Shown here: piece after piece, positions 1 through 7,160 of the stretch | Numbering within the stretch: the stretch's first letter is position 1 | Layout: every line of letters starts with the position of its first letter | Source: an uncultured Armatimonadota bacterium | GTDB lineage: Bacteria > Armatimonadota > Armatimonadia > Armatimonadales > Armatimonadaceae | Reading direction: 5' to 3' | Length of the DNA: 11,062 nucleotides | Assembly (NCBI GenBank): GCA_903881535.1 | Contig: CAIRTT010000434.1 | Location: 1 to 11,062, forward strand | Made by a program: the position numbers and the translations under genes | Notes under the pieces: model-generated | Told to the model about the DNA's origin: nothing | The model's database searches: none | What the model saw: the letters and a program-made list of their open reading frames with translations, nothing else

Positions 1-158
1 GAAATGACAACAACCGCGTGGTTTTCTCCCGCAAGCGGGTAGTGAACCCGAAAGGGAACTGACCGTTTTTTGCCAAATGCGCTGCGCTCAGCCGACAGCA
101 AAAGGTTTCCCGTCGCATAACCGCCAGCTGCCGATAGATCGATACGTTCCTGAGCCAT
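1..158 (-). CDS. Alpha/beta hydrolase-like protein, N-terminal fragment (cut by left edge)
   Basis: Seen: reading leftward from an ATG at 158-156, 52 codons stay open to the window edge. The product begins MAQERIDLSAAGG and reaches 'RSVPFRVHYPLAGENHAVVVI', with the next codon starting TC (Ser or similar). Known: a strand with P(V/F)R(V)xYP followed by a hydrophobic VVVIS strand is the usual opening of alpha/beta hydrolases of the dienelactone-hydrolase/acetylhydrolase type, where an HG oxyanion motif follows at once. Inferred: a cytoplasmic or exported esterase-like enzyme. No signal peptide is visible from this start. The start is uncertain: no Shine-Dalgarno sequence precedes ATG 158, and an in-frame GTG at 212-210 has AGGAG ten bases upstream, but its extra residues (many Cys, Gly, Trp) look non-coding. 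The nucleophile and the rest of the catalytic triad lie outside the window, so the family call is tentative. It follows the large surface-protein gene on the same strand after 166 bp. Confidence 0.6.
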   Translation of the reverse strand, partial: MAQERIDLSAAGGYATGNLLLSAERSAFGKKRSVPFRVHYPLAGENHAVVVI

Positions 159-324
159 GCATCTATTGACCCGATTCACGCGCCAATGGTTCCCAGGCCC
201 TCCACAGCACACGAAAGAAAAACTCCTCCCCCCAGACACTGATGTCCAAGGGAAGGAGCTTCGCTTCTTGCATCCAGCTAGCCCACAAGAATGTGCATCG
301 CTGGCCAGCGGGCGACTGGGTCTG
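159..324. other. Intergenic gap between surface-protein gene and hydrolase-like gene
   Basis: No gene is supported on either strand. On the minus strand it holds the AACCATTGG element (183-191) and a purine-rich GGGGGGAGGAG followed by a T-rich run (about 219-234). A self-complementary 12-mer, CGCTGGCCAGCG, lies at 299-310. I see no stem followed by a U-tract after the TAG at 325-327, so no terminator is called. No -35/-10 pair for the hydrolase-like gene is convincing. Confidence 0.5.
183..191 (-). promoter_or_regulatory. AACCATTG element, copy 1 (upstream of hydrolase-like gene)
   Basis: Minus strand reads AACCATTGG, 24 bases before the ATG at 158. It shares the 8-mer AACCATTG with three other sites in this window, all in non-coding gaps. 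Its role as a regulatory site is inferred only from recurrence and position. Confidence 0.3.
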
Positions 325-3300
325 CTACGGCTTTACCGTCAGCGTCCCCGTCTTCGTCGTGACGCCATCCGAGTTTGCGCCAATCGTGACCACCGTCTGC
401 ACAGATGGCTTCTTCGTCGTCACCGTAAAGGTTGCCGATAGCGCACCCTTTAGAACCGTCACCGTCGCCGGGACTGAACCGATCAGCGTGCTGCTGGTTG
501 ACAGCGTCACGATGACATCGCCCGGTGCCGCGACCGCAAGCTTTACCGTGCCCGTAGCGTTCGTCCCACCCGTAACCGATGTCGGCGCAATCGATACACT
601 CGCCACCGCCGGAGGCAACACCTTCAGCGATGCCGCCTTGGAAACACCATTCAGGCTGCCCGAAATCGAGACATCCTTGATCGCATTCACCACCAGCGTC
701 GTCACCACAAAGGTCACACTCATCTTGCCACTAGGCACAATCACCGTCGCCGGAACCGTCGCCACACCCGTCAAACTACTCGATAGCTGCACCACATAAC
801 CCGTACTCGGCGCCGCACTCGAGATCGTCAACGTCGCGGTGCTCGGCTTGCCTCCCGTAACCGATGCAGGATTCAAGGTCAAGCCCATCACCTCCGCACC
901 CGTCACCGTCAGCGTTCCCGTGACCGCGCTCGCACCGGATGTCACCACAACCGGCACACGCACATTCGCAAACACAACCTGCGTATTCACCGTCAGCGTC
1001 GCCGCGGTCTGGCCACTTGCGACCACCACAGATGACCCCACAGATACCGCTGGGTTTGTCGCATAGACATCCAGGGTCACACCCGTCGCCGGTGCAGGAG
1101 CATCCAATGTCACCTGCAGCTGACTCGTTAAGCCGCCGCGCACCATCGATGGTGTAAAGGTCACCGCCTTGATGCCAATCGGGCGCAGCACAATCGTGGA
1201 TGTCGAAACCGAATCACCCACCGCCGCCGCGACCTCCACCTGTGTCTCGCCACTCACCTGCGTCGTCGCCACGCTAAATGTTGCACTCGTCTTTCCAGCC
1301 GCAACCACAACACTCGCCGGGACAACCGCATGGGCATCATCGGATGTCAGTGCAACCGTCAAGCCCCCCGCCGGAGCCTTCCCATCCAGTAAAACCGTTC
1401 CCGTCGCCGTGTTCCCACCCGTCAATGCGACCGGGGAAACCTTGACCGTCACATTCGGAGGCAGAACATCGAGGACTGCGACCTTTTCAATCCCATTCGC
1501 GGATGCGTGGAGCACAACGCCAAGCGCATCCTGGACCGGGCTTGTCGTCACCGAAACGGATGCCGACTTTTGCCCGCTTGGAACCGTCACGGATGCAGGA
1601 AGCGTTGCCGCCGCCGCATCGGATGAAAGCTGCACCGCATATCCGCCGCTCGGCGCATTGCCCGAAAGCGTCACCGTTGCAATCCGCGTCCCGCCGCCAA
1701 CAACACTTGCACGATTCAGGGTAAAGCCAGTTAGTGCAACACGCGTCACCGAAAGGTCTGCAGTTGCAGCTGCACCGCCGTATGTCGCGCTAATCGTTGC
1801 AAGCGTATCGACCGCAACCGCGGATGATGACACATTAAATGTCCCGGATGTCTGCCCGGCAGGAATCGTCACCGTTCCAGGCACCGTTGCCGCAGACTTG
1901 TTCGACTGCAACACCACCACCGCACCACCCGTTGGCGCAACGCCGCTCAGCGTCACGGTCGCTGTACTCGCGCTTCCACCTGCAAGCGTCGCAGGGTTCA
2001 ATGAAACCCCAACCGCCTTGGTCCGCTGCAGCAACAGCTTCGCAGTTACCGAGCCAGCCCCGCCAGCCGCAGTAATCGTGATGCTTGTATCGACGGAAAC
2101 AGCCTTTGTTGTAATCGTAAATGTCGCTGCTGACTGGCCCTCGGCAACCGTCACGCTCGCTGGAACAACCGCCGAAACATTCGTACTCGTAAGGTTGACC
2201 TTAAAACCGCCAACACCCGCGGTTCCATTGAGGACTACACGTCCATCAACATTCACACCACCCGTTGTCGTCGCAGGTGTCAGCGTAACGGAAACCGGCG
2301 CAAAGGATGTCGTAAACAGCTTGCGCGCTTCCTCATTCCCAGCCTTGTCCACCGCCCAGTAGCGAATCGTGTGCGCCTGGCCATCGAGGGCAATCGCACC
2401 CGTGTACTTCTTTGGCGCCTGCTTGTCGAAGACATACCAGACACTATCGATGCCCGAGAGGCTGTCCGTAGCCGACAACACCGCGCTTGCTCCGCCATTA
2501 CGGACACTTGCCACTGTCACTGGCGCCGTCGTATCAATCCGCACCGTGATCAGCTTTGGATACTCATCGTTGCCGTAGTTGTCCGTCGCAAAGTAGAGCA
2601 GCTGATGCTCACCTTCACCCAAAAGGCTGACAGATGCCGTGCTGCCCGTGACACCCACAGGATCAAGCGCATCGATTTGGTAGAACATCCCAGCAACGCC
2701 CCAGGCGCGCTCGGCATCCAGGCCATTCAGGAAAACATTGACCGGCGTGCGGAACCAGCTATTCCCATTTGGATACTGCTCCACCAATGCCTCGGTACGC
2801 GGAGGCGTGTCCTGAATCGGCATCAGCTCGAAGATACGGTTGGACATTGCCGCAGAAACCCAGATATCGCCATCCGCGTCGAGCGCAAAATACGTGGATG
2901 TCGTAAACACCGCGGTTGGGCTCAACACTGATTTTAGAGGCATCACAACCGATAGGTCAGCGCTCAGCACTGCGCCAAAGCCACTAATATCATCCGAACC
3001 TAGAAACACTACACGTCCATCGAGTGCGACATCTAGCTGGCCATAAAGCCGCAGCGTTGCATCATCCCCGATGCGCCGCGCGGTCCGGACGCCATCCTTT
3101 GTATAGATGTCAATGTGCCCCGTGCTGCCACCTGCAAACAACAGGTAAATGTGACCATCCGATGTGACCCGCATATCGCTCAGCTCATTTGACAAGGAAG
3201 CATCGGCGACATCGAAAGATGCCTTCTGCGTACCCGTTGGGCCAAGGCGGCGGATGCTATTTGAATCCGCATCGAAGACATAGGTGTCTCCAGCGCTATC

Positions 3301-4509
3301 CGTTCCAATTGCCGTAATCGTGACGCTTGAGAAACCGCTCAGTGGGCTGATGTTAAACGTAGTTTCAGGAAGGCCATTGGCCGCGTAGACATTTACGGTC
3401 CCGCCAGCAACCAGCGGACGGATAAACGCGCGGCCACTTGGGTCTGCGTGGAAGACAGTGCCATCATTTCCGATGGCCTTATCGGACAAAAGCAGCCCCT
3501 GTTGGTCGAAGCGCTGCAGCGAACCGAGGCGGGAGTTCCAAACAATGATGGAGCCATCTGCGAGAACGCGCACCGGGTTACTACCGTGTTCGACAGGCGT
3601 CTGGGTATCGACAATGGCATGAATGCTCTTGATTGCCGATGTGTCCACATTCGCCTCAACCACTCGGGAGACCAGCGTGCCCTGAAAGCCTATCCGGTTG
3701 GTCCCGGATGTGGCAAAAACATTGTCGGTTGCCGGTGCATCCGCAGGAATAAAGTCCCCCAGCGTATCGAGTCCACTCGTGAAGAAGCGATATCCCTGCC
3801 GAAAGTTGTAGTCGGTGAAGCTTGCTACGACACGGCCATCCGCAAAGGCACGCACATTTCCAAGCGCTGGCTCCGGCGTAATGTCCCTCAGCTGGCGGAA
3901 GCGATTGTCGAGCAGCGTCAGATGCCCCTCACGGTGGAGCAGCACGATATTGCCATTTGGCAGGGCGGCGATTCCAAGAGCATCCGAGATCGGATTCGCC
4001 CCGGAGTTACCAATATTGGTGATGGTCGCAACCAGGTTCCCAGCACGGGAGAAGACAGAAAGGCTGGTTGGTGTTAAAACCAGCAGCTGGCCGGTTACAT
4101 CTACAGCCGTATCGATGACATCGAGCTCAACATCGGTGAGGAAGCGGTCAAATGTGCCATCCGGTTGGAAGCGCGCGATTCCGCTTGGCCCGGCGGCGTA
4201 GACATTGCCTAGACGGTCAACGCTGATAGAGCGGATGTCCGGCGTGATGCCAGGGGCTTGCATATCCTCGGCAGTTGCAACGATATGATCGTAGCTGCCA
4301 TCCGCGCGGTACTTTGCCGCGATGCCGTGATTGGCATCCAGGATCACCCAACCGCCATCCGGGTGGGAATCAATGTCATCCACCCGCTCGACACGGTTGA
4401 CACCGTAGCCCGATTGGATGATGGTGCCGGTGCCCAATGTCTGCGCTTGGCTGGGAAGTGCCAAACCAGTGATGAGCAATGCTGCAAGGAGTGCAAGCCG
4501 TCGGTGCAT
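325..4509 (-). CDS. Large secreted beta-propeller and Ig-repeat surface protein (1394 aa)
   Basis: Seen: residues 1-22 form a signal peptide (MHRR, hydrophobic stretch, cleavage probably after SQA). Residues about 23-571 contain roughly eleven segments of the type G-x-hydrophobic-strand followed by 'DG/NG' turns, as in NHL/SMP-30-like beta-propellers. Residues 572-655 and 656-738 are two Ig-like domains ending in FATDNYGN and WAVDKAGN, resembling OmpL47-type bacterial Ig domains. Residues 739-1394 are seven tandem beta-rich modules. The protein ends flush with module seven and shows no LPXTG, PEP-CTERM or transmembrane anchor. Start choice: the open frame extends to a TTG at 4578, but that codon lies inside the -35 box of a strong promoter. 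ATG 4509 has AGGAG ten bases upstream and opens a clean signal peptide. Inferred role: exported adhesive or scaffolding protein of the cell surface; the propeller may bind a ligand. It is preceded by rmuC but has its own promoter. Confidence 0.85.
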   Translation of the reverse strand: MHRRLALLAALLITGLALPSQAQTLGTGTIIQSGYGVNRVERVDDIDSHPDGGWVILDANHGIAAKYRADGSYDHIVATAEDMQAPGITPDIRSISVDRLGNVYAAGPSGIARFQPDGTFDRFLTDVELDVIDTAVDVTGQLLVLTPTSLSVFSRAGNLVATITNIGNSGANPISDALGIAALPNGNIVLLHREGHLTLLDNRFRQLRDITPEPALGNVRAFADGRVVASFTDYNFRQGYRFFTSGLDTLGDFIPADAPATDNVFATSGTNRIGFQGTLVSRVVEANVDTSAIKSIHAIVDTQTPVEHGSNPVRVLADGSIIVWNSRLGSLQRFDQQGLLLSDKAIGNDGTVFHADPSGRAFIRPLVAGGTVNVYAANGLPETTFNISPLSGFSSVTITAIGTDSAGDTYVFDADSNSIRRLGPTGTQKASFDVADASLSNELSDMRVTSDGHIYLLFAGGSTGHIDIYTKDGVRTARRIGDDATLRLYGQLDVALDGRVVFLGSDDISGFGAVLSADLSVVMPLKSVLSPTAVFTTSTYFALDADGDIWVSAAMSNRIFELMPIQDTPPRTEALVEQYPNGNSWFRTPVNVFLNGLDAERAWGVAGMFYQIDALDPVGVTGSTASVSLLGEGEHQLLYFATDNYGNDEYPKLITVRIDTTAPVTVASVRNGGASAVLSATDSLSGIDSVWYVFDKQAPKKYTGAIALDGQAHTIRYWAVDKAGNEEARKLFTTSFAPVSVTLTPATTTGGVNVDGRVVLNGTAGVGGFKVNLTSTNVSAVVPASVTVAEGQSAATFTITTKAVSVDTSITITAAGGAGSVTAKLLLQRTKAVGVSLNPATLAGGSASTATVTLSGVAPTGGAVVVLQSNKSAATVPGTVTIPAGQTSGTFNVSSSAVAVDTLATISATYGGAAATADLSVTRVALTGFTLNRASVVGGGTRIATVTLSGNAPSGGYAVQLSSDAAAATLPASVTVPSGQKSASVSVTTSPVQDALGVVLHASANGIEKVAVLDVLPPNVTVKVSPVALTGGNTATGTVLLDGKAPAGGLTVALTSDDAHAVVPASVVVAAGKTSATFSVATTQVSGETQVEVAAAVGDSVSTSTIVLRPIGIKAVTFTPSMVRGGLTSQLQVTLDAPAPATGVTLDVYATNPAVSVGSSVVVASGQTAATLTVNTQVVFANVRVPVVVTSGASAVTGTLTVTGAEVMGLTLNPASVTGGKPSTATLTISSAAPSTGYVVQLSSSLTGVATVPATVIVPSGKMSVTFVVTTLVVNAIKDVSISGSLNGVSKAASLKVLPPAVASVSIAPTSVTGGTNATGTVKLAVAAPGDVIVTLSTSSTLIGSVPATVTVLKGALSATFTVTTKKPSVQTVVTIGANSDGVTTKTGTLTVKP
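328..2295 (-). repeat. Seven tandem 93-94-residue Ig-like modules
   Basis: Coding repeat within the surface-protein gene. Each module follows the pattern hydrophobic-x-L-x-P-(A/S)-x-(V/L)-x-GG, then T-(V/L)-x-L, then P-(A/S)-x-V-x-V-x-x-G-x-x-(S/A)-A-(T/S)-(F/V/L), and closes with a (V/L)-x-V strand. Lengths from N- to C-terminus are 94, 93, 93, 94, 94, 94 and 94 residues. The near-constant period indicates tandem domain duplication. The modules have diverged in sequence, so recent slippage is unlikely. Similar arrays are common in large exported proteins of Armatimonadota and related phyla (family knowledge). Confidence 0.85.
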
Positions 4510-4519
4510 GGTGCGTCCG

Positions 4520-4524
4520 CTCCT
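4520..4524 (-). promoter_or_regulatory. Ribosome binding site fixing the surface-protein start
   Basis: Minus strand AGGAG lies ten bases before ATG 4509-4507. Together with the promoter just upstream it decides for this start over the TTG at 4578. Confidence 0.7.
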
Positions 4525-4548
4525 AAATGAAACGTATGTGGAGCGGAC

Positions 4549-4578
4549 AGCATAATGCAGAAACCCAATGGTTGTCAA
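4549..4578 (-). promoter_or_regulatory. Sigma-70-type promoter of the surface-protein gene
   Basis: On the minus strand a perfect TTGACA (-35, 4578-4573) is followed after 18 bases by TATGCT (-10, 4554-4549; 4 of 6 to TATAAT). Transcription would start near 4542 and give a leader of about 33 bases that contains the AGGAG site. The -35 box overlaps copy 2 of the AACCATTG element, which could let a regulator block or assist polymerase. The promoter begins only 13 bases after the rmuC stop. Confidence 0.7.
4566..4575 (-). promoter_or_regulatory. AACCATTG element, copy 2 (overlaps -35 box)
   Basis: Minus strand reads ACAACCATTG, followed by GG. Its first three bases are the last three of the TTGACA -35 box. 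The same 10-mer occurs twice on the plus strand in the rmuC/pilin divergent gap. Regulatory function is inferred. Confidence 0.4.
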
Positions 4579-4591
4579 AAATTAATGAATA

Positions 4592-6193
4592 TCAGCGCTC
4601 ATCAATGTCATCCAACATGTCTATCTCAGGGTGATTCTCATCTGCAATCGCATCCAAGACCTTTTGATCGAGCTGAACTTCCTTCATTGGTTCGAGCAGC
4701 AGCGTGGAAACTTCCGGGAGGTGGCTTTGCGCATCCGCGACGCCAAGCTTATGGAGATTGCGCGCCTTTGCCAGCACACTGCGCTGGAGGCTGCCACTCG
4801 CATCGTTGTACTTGCCTGCCGCCGCGACAATACTCTTCCCAACTGCCTGAAAATGCGTCAGGAATGTTGAGACGCCTTTATAGAGGTTGGCGCCCTCTTT
4901 GCGAATCTCTTCGACATTTTGTGCAAAGGTGTGCTGGTTGATGACCCATGCCGTCGTGCGCAGCAGACCGATCAGCAATCCCGGGGATGTCAATACAACC
5001 CGCTTATCCAGCCCATATTTGATCAGATCCGGGTCAGCCTCGATAGCCGTGTGGTAAAGCGCCTCCGTAGGGAGGTAGAGAATCACGTGATCCACACCCT
5101 TGAAGTGATGGTGATACTGCTTCCCAGAAAGGTCATCGATGTGCTTGCGCACAGCCTTCGCATGCTCGCGCAGCAGAACCTGCTGTTCTTCTTCGGTCTC
5201 GGCCTGCATCGCCTTGTCAAACTGGTCAATCGGCATCTTTGAGTCGATCACCACTTTGCTACCACTTGGGAGCGAGACAACCATGTCCGGGATGAGCGTC
5301 TGATTGCCCACGCGCACTTGCTGCTGACGGACATAGTCAACGCCGAGACGCAGGCCAACGCTCTCAGCCACATTTTCCAGCTGCAGCTCGCCCCAGTTTC
5401 CACGATCTTTCGGACGCGAGAAAACACGGGTCATTTGCTCGGCTTGCTTGGCAAGATCGGCGATGTGTTGTTTTAAGACAGCATCCGATTCCGTACGGCC
5501 CTTAAGAAGCTCTTCGGTCTGATCGCTCAGCGCTTTCATGGCATCCGTGTAGGGCTTTGTCAGCTCCTCAATCGCCTTGCGCTGCTCATCCAGCTCCTGG
5601 CCAGACTCCTCACGAATCTTCTCTTTGAGCTCTTTGGCGATTTCTGTTCCGAGGAGCTTGTAGGAATCCTTCATCGCTTCTTCAGTGCGCAGCTCCGCTC
5701 TTGCAGCAGCAATCCGGTTATTCGCTTCCTGAAGCTGCGCGCGTAACGTCTCGAGCTGGGTCTCAAGACCCGCAATGCGCCCATTGAGTCTGGTTTCGCT
5801 AGTGGTAAGCGCATCCTTTTGCGCATTCAGCGTTGCCAGCAGTGTTTGCTGGGAGTCCCGAACAGCACTGACCTCTGCAATGCTTTGCTCTTTAGCAGCG
5901 ATGTCGGCTTGCAGGGATGTCGCTTTACTTTGTGCATTTTGGAGGTCGGCTTTTGCCGCTGCGACATCCGCGTCAGCCTTTCTCAAGCTCGCTTGTGCAT
6001 CGGTGATGCGCGTATCCAGCTGCTGCTTTTCCTTTTGAACACTTGCCAGCTGGTCTTGCAACGGCTTGAGCGCCGCTTCGGCGGCGATCTTTGCCGAGCG
6101 CTCCGTTGTAATACGACTGTTCAGAAAGATAACCGCCGCTCCGACTCCGAAAACCATTCCACCTGCGGCCGCAGCCATTACCGATGTGTCCAT
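4592..6193 (-). CDS. rmuC: DNA recombination protein RmuC
   Basis: Product of 533 aa. Known: RmuC is a predicted nuclease with a PD-(D/E)xK fold; in E. coli it limits inversion at short inverted repeats. Seen: an N-terminal membrane segment at about residues 8-25; a long coiled coil at about 30-250 rich in A, E, K, Q and L; then the RmuC domain. The domain carries RGNWGELQLE (264-273), IPDMVV (301-306), VVIDSKMP (314-321, the D-x-K active-site strand) and 'YLPTEALYHTA' further on, ending in 'SPGLLIGLLRTTAWVINQ', a family hallmark. The length is a little above E. coli RmuC (475 aa), mainly from a longer coiled coil and tail. The start ATG at 6193 has AGGGAG eight bases upstream. The gene stands alone, divergent from the pilin operon. 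No clear promoter was found in the gap and no terminator after the TGA. Confidence 0.93.
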   Translation of the reverse strand: MDTSVMAAAAGGMVFGVGAAVIFLNSRITTERSAKIAAEAALKPLQDQLASVQKEKQQLDTRITDAQASLRKADADVAAAKADLQNAQSKATSLQADIAAKEQSIAEVSAVRDSQQTLLATLNAQKDALTTSETRLNGRIAGLETQLETLRAQLQEANNRIAAARAELRTEEAMKDSYKLLGTEIAKELKEKIREESGQELDEQRKAIEELTKPYTDAMKALSDQTEELLKGRTESDAVLKQHIADLAKQAEQMTRVFSRPKDRGNWGELQLENVAESVGLRLGVDYVRQQQVRVGNQTLIPDMVVSLPSGSKVVIDSKMPIDQFDKAMQAETEEEQQVLLREHAKAVRKHIDDLSGKQYHHHFKGVDHVILYLPTEALYHTAIEADPDLIKYGLDKRVVLTSPGLLIGLLRTTAWVINQHTFAQNVEEIRKEGANLYKGVSTFLTHFQAVGKSIVAAAGKYNDASGSLQRSVLAKARNLHKLGVADAQSHLPEVSTLLLEPMKEVQLDQKVLDAIADENHPEIDMLDDIDER

Positions 6194-6295
6194 AGCGATT
6201 ACTCCCTATTCCTGCAAACAGACCCTAGCCCTATTATTGGCAACTTACGCTAATCAGCGGAGACCTGTGCCAGCCCCAGTGGATGAATCACCGCA

Positions 6296-6305
6296 ACAAC
6301 CATTG
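6296..6305 (+). promoter_or_regulatory. AACCATTG element, copy 3 (divergent gap)
   Basis: Plus strand ACAACCATTG followed by GT, so the centre also reads ACCATTGGT, a short palindrome around T6303. It lies 76 bases upstream of the pilin -10 box and 102 bases upstream of the rmuC start. Confidence 0.35.
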
Positions 6306-6380
6306 GTGTGACATTTGGGGAATAAAAAAGTTTTAAACTAAACGTAGATGCACCACCAAAGGACAATTGGATACGTGAAA

Positions 6381-6386
6381 TATAAT
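6381..6386 (+). promoter_or_regulatory. Probable -10 box of the pilin-led operon
   Basis: Perfect TATAAT. The best -35 candidate is weak: AGGACA at 6360-6365 with a short 15-base spacer. Without a good -35 this promoter may need an activator or another sigma factor. The expected leader of about 60 bases would contain the inverted repeat at 6427-6444. Confidence 0.45.
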
Positions 6387-6423
6387 CCCAGTGTTCGGCA
6401 TTCAAAGTGGTTTAAGGGCTATT

Positions 6424-6433
6424 ACAACCATTG
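6424..6433 (+). promoter_or_regulatory. AACCATTG element, copy 4 (pilin leader)
   Basis: Plus strand ACAACCATTG, 22 bases before the pilin ATG. Its ACCATT forms the left arm of the inverted repeat at 6427-6444. Identical over ten bases to copies 2 and 3. Confidence 0.4.
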
Positions 6434-6444
6434 AAATTAATGGT
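6427..6444 (+). promoter_or_regulatory. Inverted repeat ACCATT-N6-AATGGT before the pilin start
   Basis: Perfect 6-bp arms around a 6-base spacer GAAATT, ending 11 bases before ATG 6456. It occupies the place where a Shine-Dalgarno sequence would be expected, and none is visible. It could be a dimeric-regulator operator downstream of the -10 box, or a weak RNA hairpin affecting initiation. Which of these cannot be decided from sequence. Confidence 0.4.
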
Positions 6445-6455
6445 ATCAACCGCAC

Positions 6456-7160
6456 ATGAATACCTCGAAACAGCAAATGTCAAAGGCAGGATTTACATTA
6501 ATCGAGCTTCTGGTGGTCATCGCCATCATTGCAATTCTCGCAGCAATCCTCTTCCCCGTCTTTGGTAAGGCACGTGAAAAAGCCCGTCAAGCGGCTTGTG
6601 TATCCAATGTCATGCAAATCGGCAAAGGCTGGATGATGTATGCGACGGACTTTGATGAAACATTCCCGCCGAATAACTCGCCAAACGCTCCAAGCGGTGA
6701 GTGGATTTACCGCCCAGGTGGTGCATTCCCATGCAAGCCATGCCGTCCTGTCAACAAAAACACCGGTAAGGCATACGATCCGCGCGAGTTCGCGATGCCT
6801 TACATCAAGAGTGATGCGCTCTTCCGCTGCCCAAGTGATGTTGGAATTCCATCCTCCATTGCTGCAGAACCATCCAAGGGAAGCTCCCTCTGGAAGGTCG
6901 AAGGCACGAGCTACTGCCTGAACACCGTTGTCACCCGCCTTGGTGGCCTCGCCGCGATTCCACTCCCTGCCGACACCTACCTCGGTGCTGAAGTCTATGG
7001 CTGGCATGGGGATGACTCCGCTGGCCGCTGGGCTGTTGCATCGGGTCACCCAAACCGCGTTGCGTACTTCGTGGATGGCCACGCAAAGGTTGTCGGCGAA
7101 GCGTTCATCGCAAAGCAGTGCGCGCCACCAGCCGCTCCTGAAGTGGGACCAGTGCCCTAG
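6456..7160 (+). CDS. Type IV pilin-like / type II secretion pseudopilin protein (234 aa)
   Basis: Seen: a prepilin leader ending KAG, then FTLIELLVVIAIIAILAAIL with Glu at +5 of the mature protein (residue 17). Cleavage by prepilin peptidase should fall between Gly12 and Phe13, followed by methylation of Phe. The hydrophobic helix continues into 'FGKAREKARQAACVSN'. The C-terminal HPNRVAYFVDGH (His198, Asp207-Gly208) resembles the HX9DG motif of planctomycete and Armatimonadota pseudopilins, here with eight spacing residues. Six cysteines (48, 93, 96, 115, 144, 222), including C-x2-C, suggest disulfides outside the cell. Two starts are possible: ATG 6456 (12-residue leader) or ATG 6477 (5-residue leader, more typical of type IVa). 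Neither has a visible Shine-Dalgarno. The stop TAG shares its G with the next start GTG, so translation is probably coupled. No pilus assembly genes lie nearby. Inferred role: fibre or surface subunit. Confidence 0.88.
   Translation: MNTSKQQMSKAGFTLIELLVVIAIIAILAAILFPVFGKAREKARQAACVSNVMQIGKGWMMYATDFDETFPPNNSPNAPSGEWIYRPGGAFPCKPCRPVNKNTGKAYDPREFAMPYIKSDALFRCPSDVGIPSSIAAEPSKGSSLWKVEGTSYCLNTVVTRLGGLAAIPLPADTYLGAEVYGWHGDDSAGRWAVASGHPNRVAYFVDGHAKVVGEAFIAKQCAPPAAPEVGPVP

Larger units (their letters stand above)
6194..6455. other. Divergent intergenic region between rmuC and the pilin-led operon
   Basis: No gene is supported here. The stretch is more AT-rich than its surroundings. It contains two copies of ACAACCATTG (6296-6305 and 6424-6433) and an 11-bp palindrome, AGTTT-T-AAACT (6329-6339), flanked by an A-rich run. 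It also has a consensus -10 box for the rightward operon (6381-6386) and an inverted repeat next to the pilin start (6427-6444). I could not identify a convincing leftward promoter for rmuC. Confidence 0.6.

Noticed and set aside
13..56. Series of small hairpins (AACC-GCGT-GGTT, CCCG-CAAG-CGGG, CCC-GAAA-GGG) followed by T6, suggestive of a small RNA or terminator
   Set aside because: Stems are only 3-4 bp, the U-run is separated from the last stem, and the stretch is coding on the minus strand.
3..62. Plus-strand open frame from the edge to TGA, possibly the end of a gene
   Set aside because: Only 19 codons long and antisense to a longer, protein-like minus-strand frame with a hydrolase-type opening.
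253..269. Hairpin AAGGAGC-TTC-GCTTCTT as a terminator of the surface-protein gene
   Set aside because: On the minus strand, where it would be needed, one pair becomes A-C, and no U-tract follows.
1169..2362. 397-codon plus-strand open frame
   Set aside because: Antisense shadow of the Ig-repeat coding region. Its composition (T, V, A, P runs) mirrors the repeats, and it has no domain or start signal.
4510..4578. 23-residue N-terminal extension of the surface protein from a TTG codon
   Set aside because: The TTG lies in the -35 box, the predicted transcript starts near 4542, and the ATG at 4509 has a good Shine-Dalgarno and opens a signal peptide.
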